A stretch of DNA of 55,086 nt from a virus. The notes beneath the pieces were generated by a model. That model ran no database searches, was not told the DNA's origin, and saw nothing but the letters and a program-made list of their open reading frames with translations. The stretch is taken from positions 1 to 55,086 of IMG/VR virus record IMGVR_UViG_3300021976_000018. The stretch is one strand, 5' to 3'. The translations under genes and the position numbers were made by a program. Below, in pieces: positions 44,655 to 52,882 of this stretch (position 1 is its first letter; every line of letters begins with the position of its first letter).

Positions 44655-45076
44655 GAGCCCTCCGTGAACACCGGAGCGCCGCTGATCTTGAACGTGAAGT
44701 CGGCGCTCATCTTGTCGTCGTGGGGGTACTCGTGGCCCATCCCGGTGATGAACGCCGAGAACGCCCAGTCGCCGCCGGGCGGGTCCGGGAGCACGATCAT
44801 GTAGTTGCGGGGCGCCGGGTCCTGGAAGTCGTCGACCAGCCCGACGTGGATCGCCGGGTCCCAGTTGACCTCGAACGTCACCTCGCCGGGGTCGATGAGC
44901 CCGCCGACGTACTCGCGGAACCGGTCCACGGAGTCGTGCGACGACACGTCGATGACGTCCCGGTCGAGGCCGGGACCGGTGATGTTGGTGGCTTCCCCGA
45001 TCGTGGTGAAGACCTCGGTGGGCGTACCACCGTCGCCTCTCTGGAACTGGGCTCCGAAAGCCGAATATCCGGCCAT
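44651..45076 (-). CDS. Major tail (tube) protein
   Basis: ATG 45076 has a strong ribosome site (AGGAGG). The 141-residue strand-rich protein (YSAFGAQFQRGDGG, FTTIGEATNITGPGLDRDVIDVSSHDS, ADFTFKISGAPVFTEGS) has the typical features of the siphophage tail tube subunit that polymerises around the tape measure. Confidence 0.85.
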   Translation of the reverse strand: MAGYSAFGAQFQRGDGGTPTEVFTTIGEATNITGPGLDRDVIDVSSHDSVDRFREYVGGLIDPGEVTFEVNWDPAIHVGLVDDFQDPAPRNYMIVLPDPPGGDWAFSAFITGMGHEYPHDDKMSADFTFKISGAPVFTEGS

Positions 45077-45091
45077 TTCTGTACCTCCTGG

Positions 45092-45514
45092 TTAGTCCTG
45101 TTCGGTGCTGAAGCGGTACGTGACCGCGGTATGTCGGGTGTCACCCGGCGGTTCCGGGTCGATGAGGGACAGCCGCGACTCGAACTTCGCCATGACGACG
45201 GTGTGCCCCGTGACCAAGGCGTCGAGGGCGACGTGCTGGTGGTCGAGCAGCTCCCGGATACGGGCTTCGATCTGGAGGCCGGTGAGGTGCCCGCGGGCCT
45301 TCGTCCACACCCGCAGCGTCCACAAGGTGACGGACCCGAACCCACCATGCGTGTTGTCCGGGGTCTCCGCCGACTCGTCGATCGTGACGTAGTCGCCGTC
45401 GGCGTCCTCCGGGACACCGTCGAACACACCGACGATGAGGGCCATCAGCGTGGAGTCGCTGGTGAGCCGGGTGTAGATGCCGGCCTGCAGCGGCACCGCC
45501 GGTGACAGGCTCAC
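45092..45514 (-). CDS. Tail completion protein (DUF3168 type)
   Basis: GTG 45514 overlaps the upstream stop; 140 residues. The pattern LQAGIYTRLTSDSTLMALIVGVFDGVPED, YVTIDE and HTAVTYRFSTEQD is typical of the tail terminator or completion proteins that cap the tail tube at the head side. Confidence 0.8.
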   Translation of the reverse strand: MSLSPAVPLQAGIYTRLTSDSTLMALIVGVFDGVPEDADGDYVTIDESAETPDNTHGGFGSVTLWTLRVWTKARGHLTGLQIEARIRELLDHQHVALDALVTGHTVVMAKFESRLSLIDPEPPGDTRHTAVTYRFSTEQD

Positions 45515-45879
45515 TCGATGGCCTCCCGGACGTCGTCGGCGAGCCGTTTCGGGAACCGGCGGCGGGCCGTCTCGGCCGCGGGGCCGGCGAACGGTTGCGC
45601 CGGATGGGACTTGGTGCCGTGCTCCACAATCCCGGCGTGACGGGCCTTCGCCTTCGCGGTCCCGTTGAGCCCGCTGTGTGTGGCTTCGATCGAGTCGCCG
45701 AGCGGCGGCTTCCCCCGCTTCCCCCTACTGGAGTCGCCGACCGGGGCACGGTGGCGCATGTCCTTCGCGACCGCTTTCGTCTCGTCGGCCACAGCCTTCG
45801 TGGCGCCACGTCGGGCCGCCGCCACGGTGGCTGCCATGGCGCCACGAAGATCGCCGTCGAAGCTGACCTTCACACCCAT
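45511..45879 (-). CDS. HK97 gp10-like tail component
   Basis: ATG 45879 shares bases with the upstream stop (TGATG). The 122-residue basic protein (VKVSFDGDLRGAMAATVAAARRGATKAVADE, RHAGIVEHGTKSHPAQPFAGPA) is typical of the HK97 gp10 family, with the HG-T-HPAQPF signature, placed between the head-tail adaptor and tail completion genes. Confidence 0.85.
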   Translation of the reverse strand: MGVKVSFDGDLRGAMAATVAAARRGATKAVADETKAVAKDMRHRAPVGDSSRGKRGKPPLGDSIEATHSGLNGTAKAKARHAGIVEHGTKSHPAQPFAGPAAETARRRFPKRLADDVREAIE

Positions 45880-46229
45880 CAAGCGCCCTCCGCTTGGGTC
45901 GTCTCGGCTTCGATGCGTAGATAGGTGGTGCGGCTGTTGGAGACCGCCGAGATGACACGCAGCCGGCGGCCGGCGGGGACATCGGTCGGGAGGTCGCCGC
46001 CGAGCTCGTCGCCCTTCCGGACGTCAGCCCCGGCGACGGTGTGGAGGATGTGAGTGAGGTTCGCCTCGGCCTGCTGCGCCAGCATCCGTTCCTCCGGCGT
46101 CGGCTGGTTCACCTGCGCCCGGATCTGACCGACCTGGCTGTAGGTGACGGTCGTGCCACCGATGCCGTCAGCGACGGTCGACGGACGGTGCACCGTCAGC
46201 GCGGTGACGCACAAGTGCCCGATCGTCAT
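45879..46229 (-). CDS. Head-tail adaptor / head closure protein
   Basis: ATG 46229 overlaps the upstream stop; 116 residues. Strands at the start (VTALTVHRPSTVADGIGGTTVTYS) and the C-terminus (GRRLRVISAVSNSRTTYLRIEAE) fit the small head-closure proteins (SPP1 gp16 or lambda FII type) in this position. Confidence 0.75.
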   Translation of the reverse strand: MTIGHLCVTALTVHRPSTVADGIGGTTVTYSQVGQIRAQVNQPTPEERMLAQQAEANLTHILHTVAGADVRKGDELGGDLPTDVPAGRRLRVISAVSNSRTTYLRIEAETTQAEGA

Positions 46230-46651
46230 GAGCCGGTGAGGTCTTCGCTCGAGGTGCCGTAGTAGGCGTCGGAGGGCTGCTCGGGCAGATCGACGGTCAG
46301 GTCGAGACTCCCGACGGAGGGCGCACCGGCGGCACGGCGGACGATCTTCCGCTCCCGGGCCGTCAGGTAGAGGGAGGCGACGCCACCCGTCGTCCCAGCG
46401 GTGTAGGCGTAGTCGCCGAGGTTCTCGGACTGGTGGCCCATCGGGTTGGAGAACCCGCGGCGGATCATGGCGACCACGACGGCGACGATCGCCGGATGTG
46501 TGTCCGGCGACTCGACGGCATCGAGCAGCGGATCAGCGGCGAGGCGGGCGAGCGCGGAGGCGTCGTCGATCAGGGACTGCGCCTGAACGGAGTCGAGGTT
46601 CTCGAACCCTGGCCGCGCGGCCAGGTCAGCGACCGTGATCAGGCCAGCCAT
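46226..46651 (-). CDS. Head-tail connector protein
   Basis: The 141-residue helical protein (LITVADLAARPGFENLDSVQAQSLIDDASALARLAADP, IVAVVVAMIRRGF) fits the gp15/HK97 gp6 connector family that docks on the portal. ATG 46651; four bases after the end of the glycosyltransferase-Lsr2 gene. Confidence 0.8.
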   Translation of the reverse strand: MAGLITVADLAARPGFENLDSVQAQSLIDDASALARLAADPLLDAVESPDTHPAIVAVVVAMIRRGFSNPMGHQSENLGDYAYTAGTTGGVASLYLTARERKIVRRAAGAPSVGSLDLTVDLPEQPSDAYYGTSSEDLTGS

Positions 46652-46655
46652 CGGG

Positions 46656-47750
46656 TCACCACTCGGTCACCTGGTGAGCGGCCTGGTACTGCTCGACCAC
46701 CGCTGCAGGGATCGGGCCGCTCGCCGGGACGTCGACGCCGGCGTCCTTCGCCCACGCCCGCACGTCCTTCGCCGGCGGCTTCGGGGCGGACGGCTCGAGG
46801 TCGGCTTCCACGACCGGGGCAGGTGGCTCCGGGTCGGGCTCCGCGGGGGCAGGCGGAGCGGCGTCGGCGGCGGTGAAGTCGAGGCGTACGGGGCGCCACA
46901 GCTGCGGGCGGCTCTTGGCGATCCAGCTGTCGGCGTGGGCGAGCGTGCGGCCACGGATGATCCGCACCCGGCGTCCGTCGACAGTGACGGAGCCGTTGTC
47001 TCGGGCGACCAGCACCTCTCCGCTCACGGTGACTACAGGGCCAGGGGGCATGGGGTCTCTCCTTCGAGGTGACGGCTGACGTGGGGTCCCGTAGCCGCGT
47101 AGGGAGTCGACGTGCAGCACGCGGCCGGACCCGTCGAAGTCGAGGGCCGACCGGTCGGCGCCGAGGAACCGGTGCGCTACACGGCCGAGGGTCTTGCCGT
47201 GACCGGGGAGCAGCGACGGGGCGTCGCGGTGGTCGACGAGCGACGGCCAGCTGTACCAGGTCGTCATGTGGCGGGCGGCGAGCCAGGCGCTGATGCGTCT
47301 GTCGTACTTGAGGCCGCCGTTGCGGTCGCCCCACGCCACCATCGCCGGGATCACCGGGACCGGCAGGACGACGCCGACACCCCAATGCAGACCACGGACA
47401 GCGAGCCAGGAGGCCGACTCACGGTCGGCGTCGGCGGCGAGGAGGGTGGTGTTGTTGCGCATCGGGGTCCAGCGCCCGAAGTACAGGGAGACGGCGGCTT
47501 GGTCGGAGACGTGGGTGAGCGCCTTCTCGACCCCGGCGATGAGGTCGGCGGGGATGACGGCGTCGTCTTGGAGAACGAGGTGGTGTGTGCAGGCGGGGTC
47601 GTGGGCAAGCCAGGCACGACGACCGGTGTCCCACTCGATGCCCTTCTCGTCCCAGACCAGAGCTGCCGGTAGGTCGAGGCGGGCCTGTAGGTCGTCGACC
47701 ATCTGCGCTCGGGCCGGATGCGCCATCACAGCAAACGAGACGGAGGTCAC
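46656..47750 (-). CDS. Glycosyltransferase fused to an Lsr2-like domain
   Basis: GTG 47750 opens 364 residues. Residues 1-230 look like a GT-A glycosyltransferase (SVSFAVMAHPARAQMVDDLQARL, HLVLQDDAVIP with a DD pair as candidate metal ligands). The frame continues without stop into a second part: a strand region (GEVLVARDNGSVTVDGRRV), a Pro/Ala linker, and an Lsr2 C-terminal-like DNA-binding motif (VRAWAKDAGVDVPASGPIPAAVVEQYQAAH). An internal ATG at 47051 has a strong ribosome site (GAAGGAGAG), so the last 131 residues may also be made alone. Confidence 0.7.
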   Translation of the reverse strand: MTSVSFAVMAHPARAQMVDDLQARLDLPAALVWDEKGIEWDTGRRAWLAHDPACTHHLVLQDDAVIPADLIAGVEKALTHVSDQAAVSLYFGRWTPMRNNTTLLAADADRESASWLAVRGLHWGVGVVLPVPVIPAMVAWGDRNGGLKYDRRISAWLAARHMTTWYSWPSLVDHRDAPSLLPGHGKTLGRVAHRFLGADRSALDFDGSGRVLHVDSLRGYGTPRQPSPRRRDPMPPGPVVTVSGEVLVARDNGSVTVDGRRVRIIRGRTLAHADSWIAKSRPQLWRPVRLDFTAADAAPPAPAEPDPEPPAPVVEADLEPSAPKPPAKDVRAWAKDAGVDVPASGPIPAAVVEQYQAAHQVTEW

Positions 47751-48373
47751 CGGTGGTCGGACCGCTGCCGGTTCAGGGCTTGGCGTTGGGTGTCGTTGAG
47801 CCACGACCCCCGGTAGTGGTGGCGGACGAACACCCACGGGCCCGGCTGGTCGTAGAGCCCGTCGAGACGCAGGTAGTGGTCGGGGTAGAACGCCCCCGGT
47901 GGGAGCACGAGCACGTCGTCGCGGCCCGGGAGGATGCCGGTGAACACGCCGGGCCCGGACTCCCACGGGCCGCGTCGGATCTCACGCACGGCCCGCTGCA
48001 TCATGGCTTCGACCGCCGGATGGCCGGGGTGGGCGCCGAAGCAGGCGTCGGGGATGGTGTGCTCGTCCTCCCACGCAGCGAACATCGGCACCGTCAGCAG
48101 CGGGTCGAACGCCCGGAACGGCTCCATGTCGGAATCGACGTAGACGCCGCCGCGCAGCGAGATGTCTTCGAGTCGGATCAGCCCGGCACGTTGCGCACCT
48201 GAACTGCACCGCGACCAGTACGGGGAGGTGAACGGGAACAGGCCAGGGTCGATCGGGTCGCGGTGGGTGACCAGTTCCCAGTCGGGGTGCAGGGCCCGGA
48301 ACCGCACCCACCAGCGTTCGACCTCAGGGGTGGTGGCAGCCGGCACGGTGCGCACCAGCCGTCTCGGGATCAT
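47747..48373 (-). CDS. Glycosyltransferase, DXD sugar-binding type
   Basis: ATG 48373 gives 208 residues. The signature VYVDSDMEPFRAFDPLL near residue 75 is the DxD nucleotide-sugar motif of the Gly_transf_sug group, preceded by a polar region typical of such enzymes (RLEDISLRGG). Likely transfers a sugar to virion protein. Overlaps the neighbouring glycosyltransferase genes at both ends. Confidence 0.85.
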   Translation of the reverse strand: MIPRRLVRTVPAATTPEVERWWVRFRALHPDWELVTHRDPIDPGLFPFTSPYWSRCSSGAQRAGLIRLEDISLRGGVYVDSDMEPFRAFDPLLTVPMFAAWEDEHTIPDACFGAHPGHPAVEAMMQRAVREIRRGPWESGPGVFTGILPGRDDVLVLPPGAFYPDHYLRLDGLYDQPGPWVFVRHHYRGSWLNDTQRQALNRQRSDHR

Positions 48374-49035
48374 CGGGCGACGAGCTGGCGCATGGCGTCC
48401 GGGCTGCCGTTCGCCGCCCGGTACATCCGGTGACGCAGCTGGTTGGCCCGCAGCGTCCGGGAACCGCGATGAGAGTCGCGGGCCACCGGATGCCACAGAT
48501 GCCACAACGTGCCGGGGATGCGGCGGGTGCGTTGCCCGGAGAGGGTCTCGGTCGCGTGCTTGAACGCCACGTCCTCCCACCCCCACCCGACGAACCGCTC
48601 ATCGAACCCTCCGGCCAGGTCCCACACATCCCGCCGGACGACGTTGGCCGACGAGCAGGCGTCACGCTTCACCGACTCCTGGCCCCGAGACCAGTCGCCC
48701 CGGTAGCCGTCGAGGACCCGGTCGGTCATCTCCTCACCGAGGTGGACCCGCACCGTGTAGGCGATCGCCGGGCCACCCGTCGCAGTGGCGTGAGCGACAG
48801 CGACATCGACCAGCCCGCGGTCACAGACCACGTCCCCGTCGATCACCACCGCCACATCCCAGTCACCGGCCGCTGCAGCGGCCTGGTTGAGGGCGGCCGA
48901 CCGGTTGAACGGGCCGCCCTCGTGGTGACCCTCGACGACATCGCCGAAGGGTTCCCACGAGGGGCGCAGCCAGTTCCACACGCGGTCCCGTTGCCCGCCG
49001 TCGGAGCGGCGCGGGACCAGGACCACCGTCCTCAC
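48370..49035 (-). CDS. GT-A family glycosyltransferase
   Basis: GTG 49035 gives 221 residues. NRSAALNQAAAAAGDWDVAVVIDGDVVCD (about 44-72) holds the donor-binding DGD, and GGFDERFVGWGWEDVAFK (about 141-158) is the acceptor-binding motif of GT2/galactosyltransferase-type enzymes. It is encoded 8 bases after the major capsid gene, so glycosylation of the capsid is the simplest role. Confidence 0.85.
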   Translation of the reverse strand: MRTVVLVPRRSDGGQRDRVWNWLRPSWEPFGDVVEGHHEGGPFNRSAALNQAAAAAGDWDVAVVIDGDVVCDRGLVDVAVAHATATGGPAIAYTVRVHLGEEMTDRVLDGYRGDWSRGQESVKRDACSSANVVRRDVWDLAGGFDERFVGWGWEDVAFKHATETLSGQRTRRIPGTLWHLWHPVARDSHRGSRTLRANQLRHRMYRAANGSPDAMRQLVAR

Positions 49036-49042
49036 CAGAGTG

Positions 49043-49921
49043 TCAGCTCGTCTCGAGGGCGAGCTTCACGAACCGCTGGTTGTCGAGGCCGGAGTCGTCC
49101 TCGTACACCGCGGCGGCGCCGGCGAAGGTCGACAGGACGCTGGCCTCGCTGAGGCGCTCGGGGATGTAGTCCAGGATGCTGCGCATCCCGACGCCGCCGG
49201 CGGTGGTCGACGCCGAGTCGGTGGCGCCACGGGGAGCGACGGGGACACGGTTGCCCCACACGAACCCCGACCGGTGGTAGGCGATCGCCGAGCCGGCCTC
49301 GAGGCCGTTGGACTCCACGACCGTGAACCCGCGGTAGCGGCCCACGATCGCCTCGCGCAGCGCGCTGTCCGACGCGGCGGCGTCAGCGAAGCTCAGGTTC
49401 TCCAGGCCGAGCAGCAGCTCGATGAAGTCCGGGGACCCGGCGAGGAACCGGTCCGACGCCGGGGCGTTGGCGTTGCCGAGCATCGTGCGGGCCGTCAGGA
49501 TGTCGGCGGCGACGCTGGTCTGGTCGACGTCGGTGATGTCGGCCGCGAGGGCGTTCATCACGTCGGAGATCTGCTCCTCGGCAGCGGTGGCCACCGCGGC
49601 GACCTGCACGCGGGTGATCTGGCGGGCGAAGTCCTCCAGCTGCATGCTGGCCTCTTCGTCGGTGATCAGCTTGCCGTTGTAGAGGTGCGCCAGCGTGACG
49701 TCGACGGGGATCTCGTTGACGTCATCGAAGGTGATCGTGGCACCGGGGGTGGTCTGCTCGCGGGCAGTGCCCGGCTGGGGGACCCGGACGGTGATCGTGT
49801 CACCGTTGCTGCCGGCGAACTCTTCGCCGGGGATGCGGGTGATCGTCATCGGCAGGACCAGGGTGCGGGTCAGCAGCTCGATGGCGACGCTGCTGATCCC
49901 CTGTGCGGTAAGGACCGCCAT
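49043..49921 (-). CDS. Major capsid protein (HK97 fold, P22-like group)
   Basis: ATG 49921 follows AAAGGAGAAACAACC; 292 residues. The sequence AIELLTRTLVLPMTITRIPGEEFAGSNGDTITVRVPQ and the later FVWGNRVPVAPRGATD are typical of the P22 coat-like branch of HK97-fold capsid proteins. Position after the scaffold gene agrees. Likely target of the adjacent glycosyltransferases. Confidence 0.9.
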   Translation of the reverse strand: MAVLTAQGISSVAIELLTRTLVLPMTITRIPGEEFAGSNGDTITVRVPQPGTAREQTTPGATITFDDVNEIPVDVTLAHLYNGKLITDEEASMQLEDFARQITRVQVAAVATAAEEQISDVMNALAADITDVDQTSVAADILTARTMLGNANAPASDRFLAGSPDFIELLLGLENLSFADAAASDSALREAIVGRYRGFTVVESNGLEAGSAIAYHRSGFVWGNRVPVAPRGATDSASTTAGGVGMRSILDYIPERLSEASVLSTFAGAAAVYEDDSGLDNQRFVKLALETS

Positions 49922-49971
49922 GGTTGTTTCTCCTTTGGTTCAACCGCAGCAGCCCGAATGGCAGTGCGGGG

Positions 49972-50568
49972 TCAGAACGGCGAGTCGAGGATCGACTTCG
50001 CCAACTTGGCGGGGTCGACCGGGGTCTCTGTGTCTGGGGGGGACGCTCCGCCGCGGAGCTTCTCCTTGGGTCGGCCGACCGACGGCGGCTTGGCGCCGTC
50101 GGTGCCGTTGGGCTTGTCGCCGGACTCGTCGGCGTCACCCGTCGCGGGCTCGTCACCGTCAGGCTTCGGCTTGGGCTTGGTCTTCACGCCGAACGTCTCG
50201 ACCAGCTCCTCGGCGTCGGCCACCAGCTCGTCGCGAGTGGTGCCCTGCAGCCGACGGGCCTGCGCCGGGGTGAGATCCTTCTCGGCGGCAATGTCGGCGA
50301 TGAGCGCCTTGCGCTCGGCCTCGACTGCCCGGCTCTCCAAGCCGTCGACCTTGGCCAGCAGCTTCTCGATGTCGGACTTCGAGGCGTCCTCGGCGGCCTG
50401 GACCTTGGCCAGCTCCTCGCGGGCTGTCCGCAGGTCGGTCTCCGCCTTGCGCCGGGCGTCGCGCTCGGCCTTCAGGGCACGTTCACCGCCGTCTCCCAGC
50501 GGCTTGTCGTCACCCTTCTCCTTGGTGTCGTCGTCGCCCTTCGCGGGCTTGTCCTTCTCGTCAGCCAT
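49972..50568 (-). CDS. Scaffolding protein
   Basis: The 198-residue, highly charged protein has a Lys/Asp start (ADEKDKPAKGDDDTKEKGDD), a long coiled coil (about 28-85), and a Pro/Lys-rich linker, ending in a short hydrophobic-basic tail (PAKLAKSILDSPF). This composition is typical of siphophage scaffolds that assemble the procapsid. No protease domain is seen. Confidence 0.85.
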   Translation of the reverse strand: MADEKDKPAKGDDDTKEKGDDKPLGDGGERALKAERDARRKAETDLRTAREELAKVQAAEDASKSDIEKLLAKVDGLESRAVEAERKALIADIAAEKDLTPAQARRLQGTTRDELVADAEELVETFGVKTKPKPKPDGDEPATGDADESGDKPNGTDGAKPPSVGRPKEKLRGGASPPDTETPVDPAKLAKSILDSPF

Positions 50569-51349
50569 CGCGGCTTCCTTCTCTCAGGCCTGCCGTCGCG
50601 GCAGGGGTTACTCGGTCCTCTCGCAGCCTTCGGAAGGCGTTGAGAGCGTCGTTCTTGGTGCCCTCGACTCCGGGCAGCACCTCGCGCTGGGCTCGTGCCC
50701 ATTCGTCGCGGAACTGCTGCGACGTAGCGGGCAGACGGGAGCCCTCGTAGACCGGCTCGGCGTCGCAGTTGCAGCCCACGTGCTTCTTGAACGCCCGCTC
50801 GTCGAACACCGGGCCCCGGCTGGCCTGCATGGCGCACCAGGCGCAGGCGCCGGAAGATGCGACCCGCTGGTACTTCCCCGTCGATGCCCGATCGGACAGG
50901 GTGGCTTCGATCACGACCTGTCGGCCGCCGTCGAGGGTGAGGTTCATCGCTGACCCCGCCACCCGGGTGAACCCGTTCCGGGCTGCCGCCTGCGGTGAGA
51001 ACCCTCGCTGCCGGGCCCGGATGATGCCGGAGAGGCCGGCGCCTCGCACCAGCCCCGACACCACAGCCGCTACCGGTGGTTCACCGGCCACGATCGTCGC
51101 CGCACCGCGTACACCCTCGGCCTGACGGAAGTCCCCGAAGTAGCGGGTGGCTGCTGTGGCCGAGTCCCGGTTCCGGGCCCGCACGACCACCGCGGCGGTG
51201 GTGGCGAACGCACCGATGGTGCCGGCCAGGTTGAGCGGATCGACCGTGTCCCACAGGCCGAGCAGGTCGCTGACCGTCGCGGCGCCGATCGCCACCTGCA
51301 GCAGCCGGTGCTCCTGTGTGAGTTCCGCACCCTCCTCAGTGCGGGCCAC
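50561..51349 (-). CDS. MuF-like minor capsid protein
   Basis: GTG 51349 shares its first base with the portal stop; 262 residues. The helical N-terminal two thirds are followed by a Cys cluster (GACAWCAMQA, HVGCNCDAEPVY) typical of MuF-family proteins encoded directly after the portal. No toxin domain is attached. Likely a minor head protein for DNA ejection or head assembly. Confidence 0.8.
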   Translation of the reverse strand: MARTEEGAELTQEHRLLQVAIGAATVSDLLGLWDTVDPLNLAGTIGAFATTAAVVVRARNRDSATAATRYFGDFRQAEGVRGAATIVAGEPPVAAVVSGLVRGAGLSGIIRARQRGFSPQAAARNGFTRVAGSAMNLTLDGGRQVVIEATLSDRASTGKYQRVASSGACAWCAMQASRGPVFDERAFKKHVGCNCDAEPVYEGSRLPATSQQFRDEWARAQREVLPGVEGTKNDALNAFRRLREDRVTPAATAGLREGSRDG

Positions 51350-52866
51350 TACGCCTGCTCCAGCTCCCGGGCGTCAGCCGCAGCGGGTCGCAGCGACACC
51401 GGGATCGCCCCGGTGAACTTCACGCCTTCGAGCCCCAGACGGCGGGCAGCGTCGTCGGGGTCGACGCCGGAACGGATCGCCACACCGAGAGCATCGAAGC
51501 GCTGCTTCAGGTCGGCGGCATCACCCGGCGTGCCGCTGCCGCCCGCGGCCGGGGTTGTGGCACGGTCGAGTGCCGCGGTCAGATCCATGAACGGGTCGGC
51601 CTCGTCGGCGAGCGCCTCCCACTGGTCGGTCTCATGCTGCGGGACACCGGGGATGCGCTGCCACAAAGCGCGGGGCGGCACCCCGAGCTTCTCCACCAGC
51701 GTGCCCAACGCCTGCGCCGCGTCGTTCAGGGACCGGACTCGCGTGTCCCGCCACATCACCGACGCAGCCGGGTCCGGCTTGATGCCCATGTACTCGCCGG
51801 ACAGGTTGAGGGTCTGCTCGTGGGACTCGCCGCACACAGTGCGGTTCTCCTCGATGGCGGCGTAGTGGCTCGCCTTCGCAGCCTCCAGAGCCTCAGCGGA
51901 GAGGTTGACGAATTGACCGGACAGCTCATGCACCGCTGTCTGCGACACCACCGCCATGTGGCGGACCGAGGCCTCCCGGGACTCGATGTAGCCCCGCAGG
52001 TCGGTCTGCTGGCTCTCCCAGATCTGGATCTCGCCGGGCGAGTCCTCGAACGTCCACAGGCTCGACGCCCCAGCCTTGAGCTTCTCCTCTTCGTCTTTGG
52101 CCAGCCATCCGATGATCGCCCGCTTCCGGAACGCTCCGTAGTGCTGGGCGACCTGCAGTCCGAACGAGGTGACGTTGATCTGGTCCTGGAGCGGGATGTG
52201 TGGCTGCACGATCCCGCGCACCGGGTCATCGAGGTCATCGGTGTCGCGGTAACGGACCGCCGGGCAGACCGGATCGCCGTTGTAGGTCGCCCCGTGCGGC
52301 TCCCCATCGCCGGTCAGGGTCAGGGTGTCGCCTTCGGCGCCGGCGAGGACGTAGATGGCTTCCCGGTCGAGTAGCCACCAGCGGCCGTCCCGGCGCTGCC
52401 ACAGCACCGCGGTCGGCCACTCGTCATCCGCGCCGTACGCGGCAGTCAACTGGCGGGGACTCGCACCACGCAGCACCGGCACCGGATCACCGGGCAGCAC
52501 GACCACGTAGCCAGCGCCGTAGGACATCGCAGCCCGATGCACACCGATCTGACGGGCATCGAACCGGTTCCGCTGCCACACATCCCACTGGGCCAGGTTG
52601 TCCCCGCTCGTCGGGGTCTGGAACCCGTCCACGTACATGGCCTGCACCCGCGCGTTGACGAGGTACTTCAACACATTGACCCGGGAGATCCGGGCCAGGC
52701 GGGTGACCTCATCCGGCGTCCCCGAAGGGAGACCGCCCAGCGGGCGTTTCTTGTCCGGGTCATCGATCAGGTAGTCGTGGATGAGGTCGAGTCGCGGCTT
52801 CTCGCCTTGGCGGATCTCCATCAGTTCCCGGGCCAAAGCCTCGGTTGCCTTGCGCGACAGCGGCAT
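51349..52866 (-). CDS. Portal protein (SPP1 gp6-like)
   Basis: ATG 52866 follows GGGAGGAGGTGACG; 505 residues (GTG 52872 is an alternative). Blocks such as RVNVLKYLVNARVQAMYVDGFQTP, AAMSYGAGYVVVLPGDPVP, PHIPLQDQINVTSFGLQVAQHYGAFRKRAIIGW and HELSGQFVNLSAEALEAAKASHYAAIEE are characteristic of the Gp6-type portal. It forms the dodecameric DNA gate at one capsid vertex. Confidence 0.9.
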   Translation of the reverse strand: MPLSRKATEALARELMEIRQGEKPRLDLIHDYLIDDPDKKRPLGGLPSGTPDEVTRLARISRVNVLKYLVNARVQAMYVDGFQTPTSGDNLAQWDVWQRNRFDARQIGVHRAAMSYGAGYVVVLPGDPVPVLRGASPRQLTAAYGADDEWPTAVLWQRRDGRWWLLDREAIYVLAGAEGDTLTLTGDGEPHGATYNGDPVCPAVRYRDTDDLDDPVRGIVQPHIPLQDQINVTSFGLQVAQHYGAFRKRAIIGWLAKDEEEKLKAGASSLWTFEDSPGEIQIWESQQTDLRGYIESREASVRHMAVVSQTAVHELSGQFVNLSAEALEAAKASHYAAIEENRTVCGESHEQTLNLSGEYMGIKPDPAASVMWRDTRVRSLNDAAQALGTLVEKLGVPPRALWQRIPGVPQHETDQWEALADEADPFMDLTAALDRATTPAAGGSGTPGDAADLKQRFDALGVAIRSGVDPDDAARRLGLEGVKFTGAIPVSLRPAAADARELEQA

Positions 52867-52882
52867 CGTCACCTCCTCCCGT

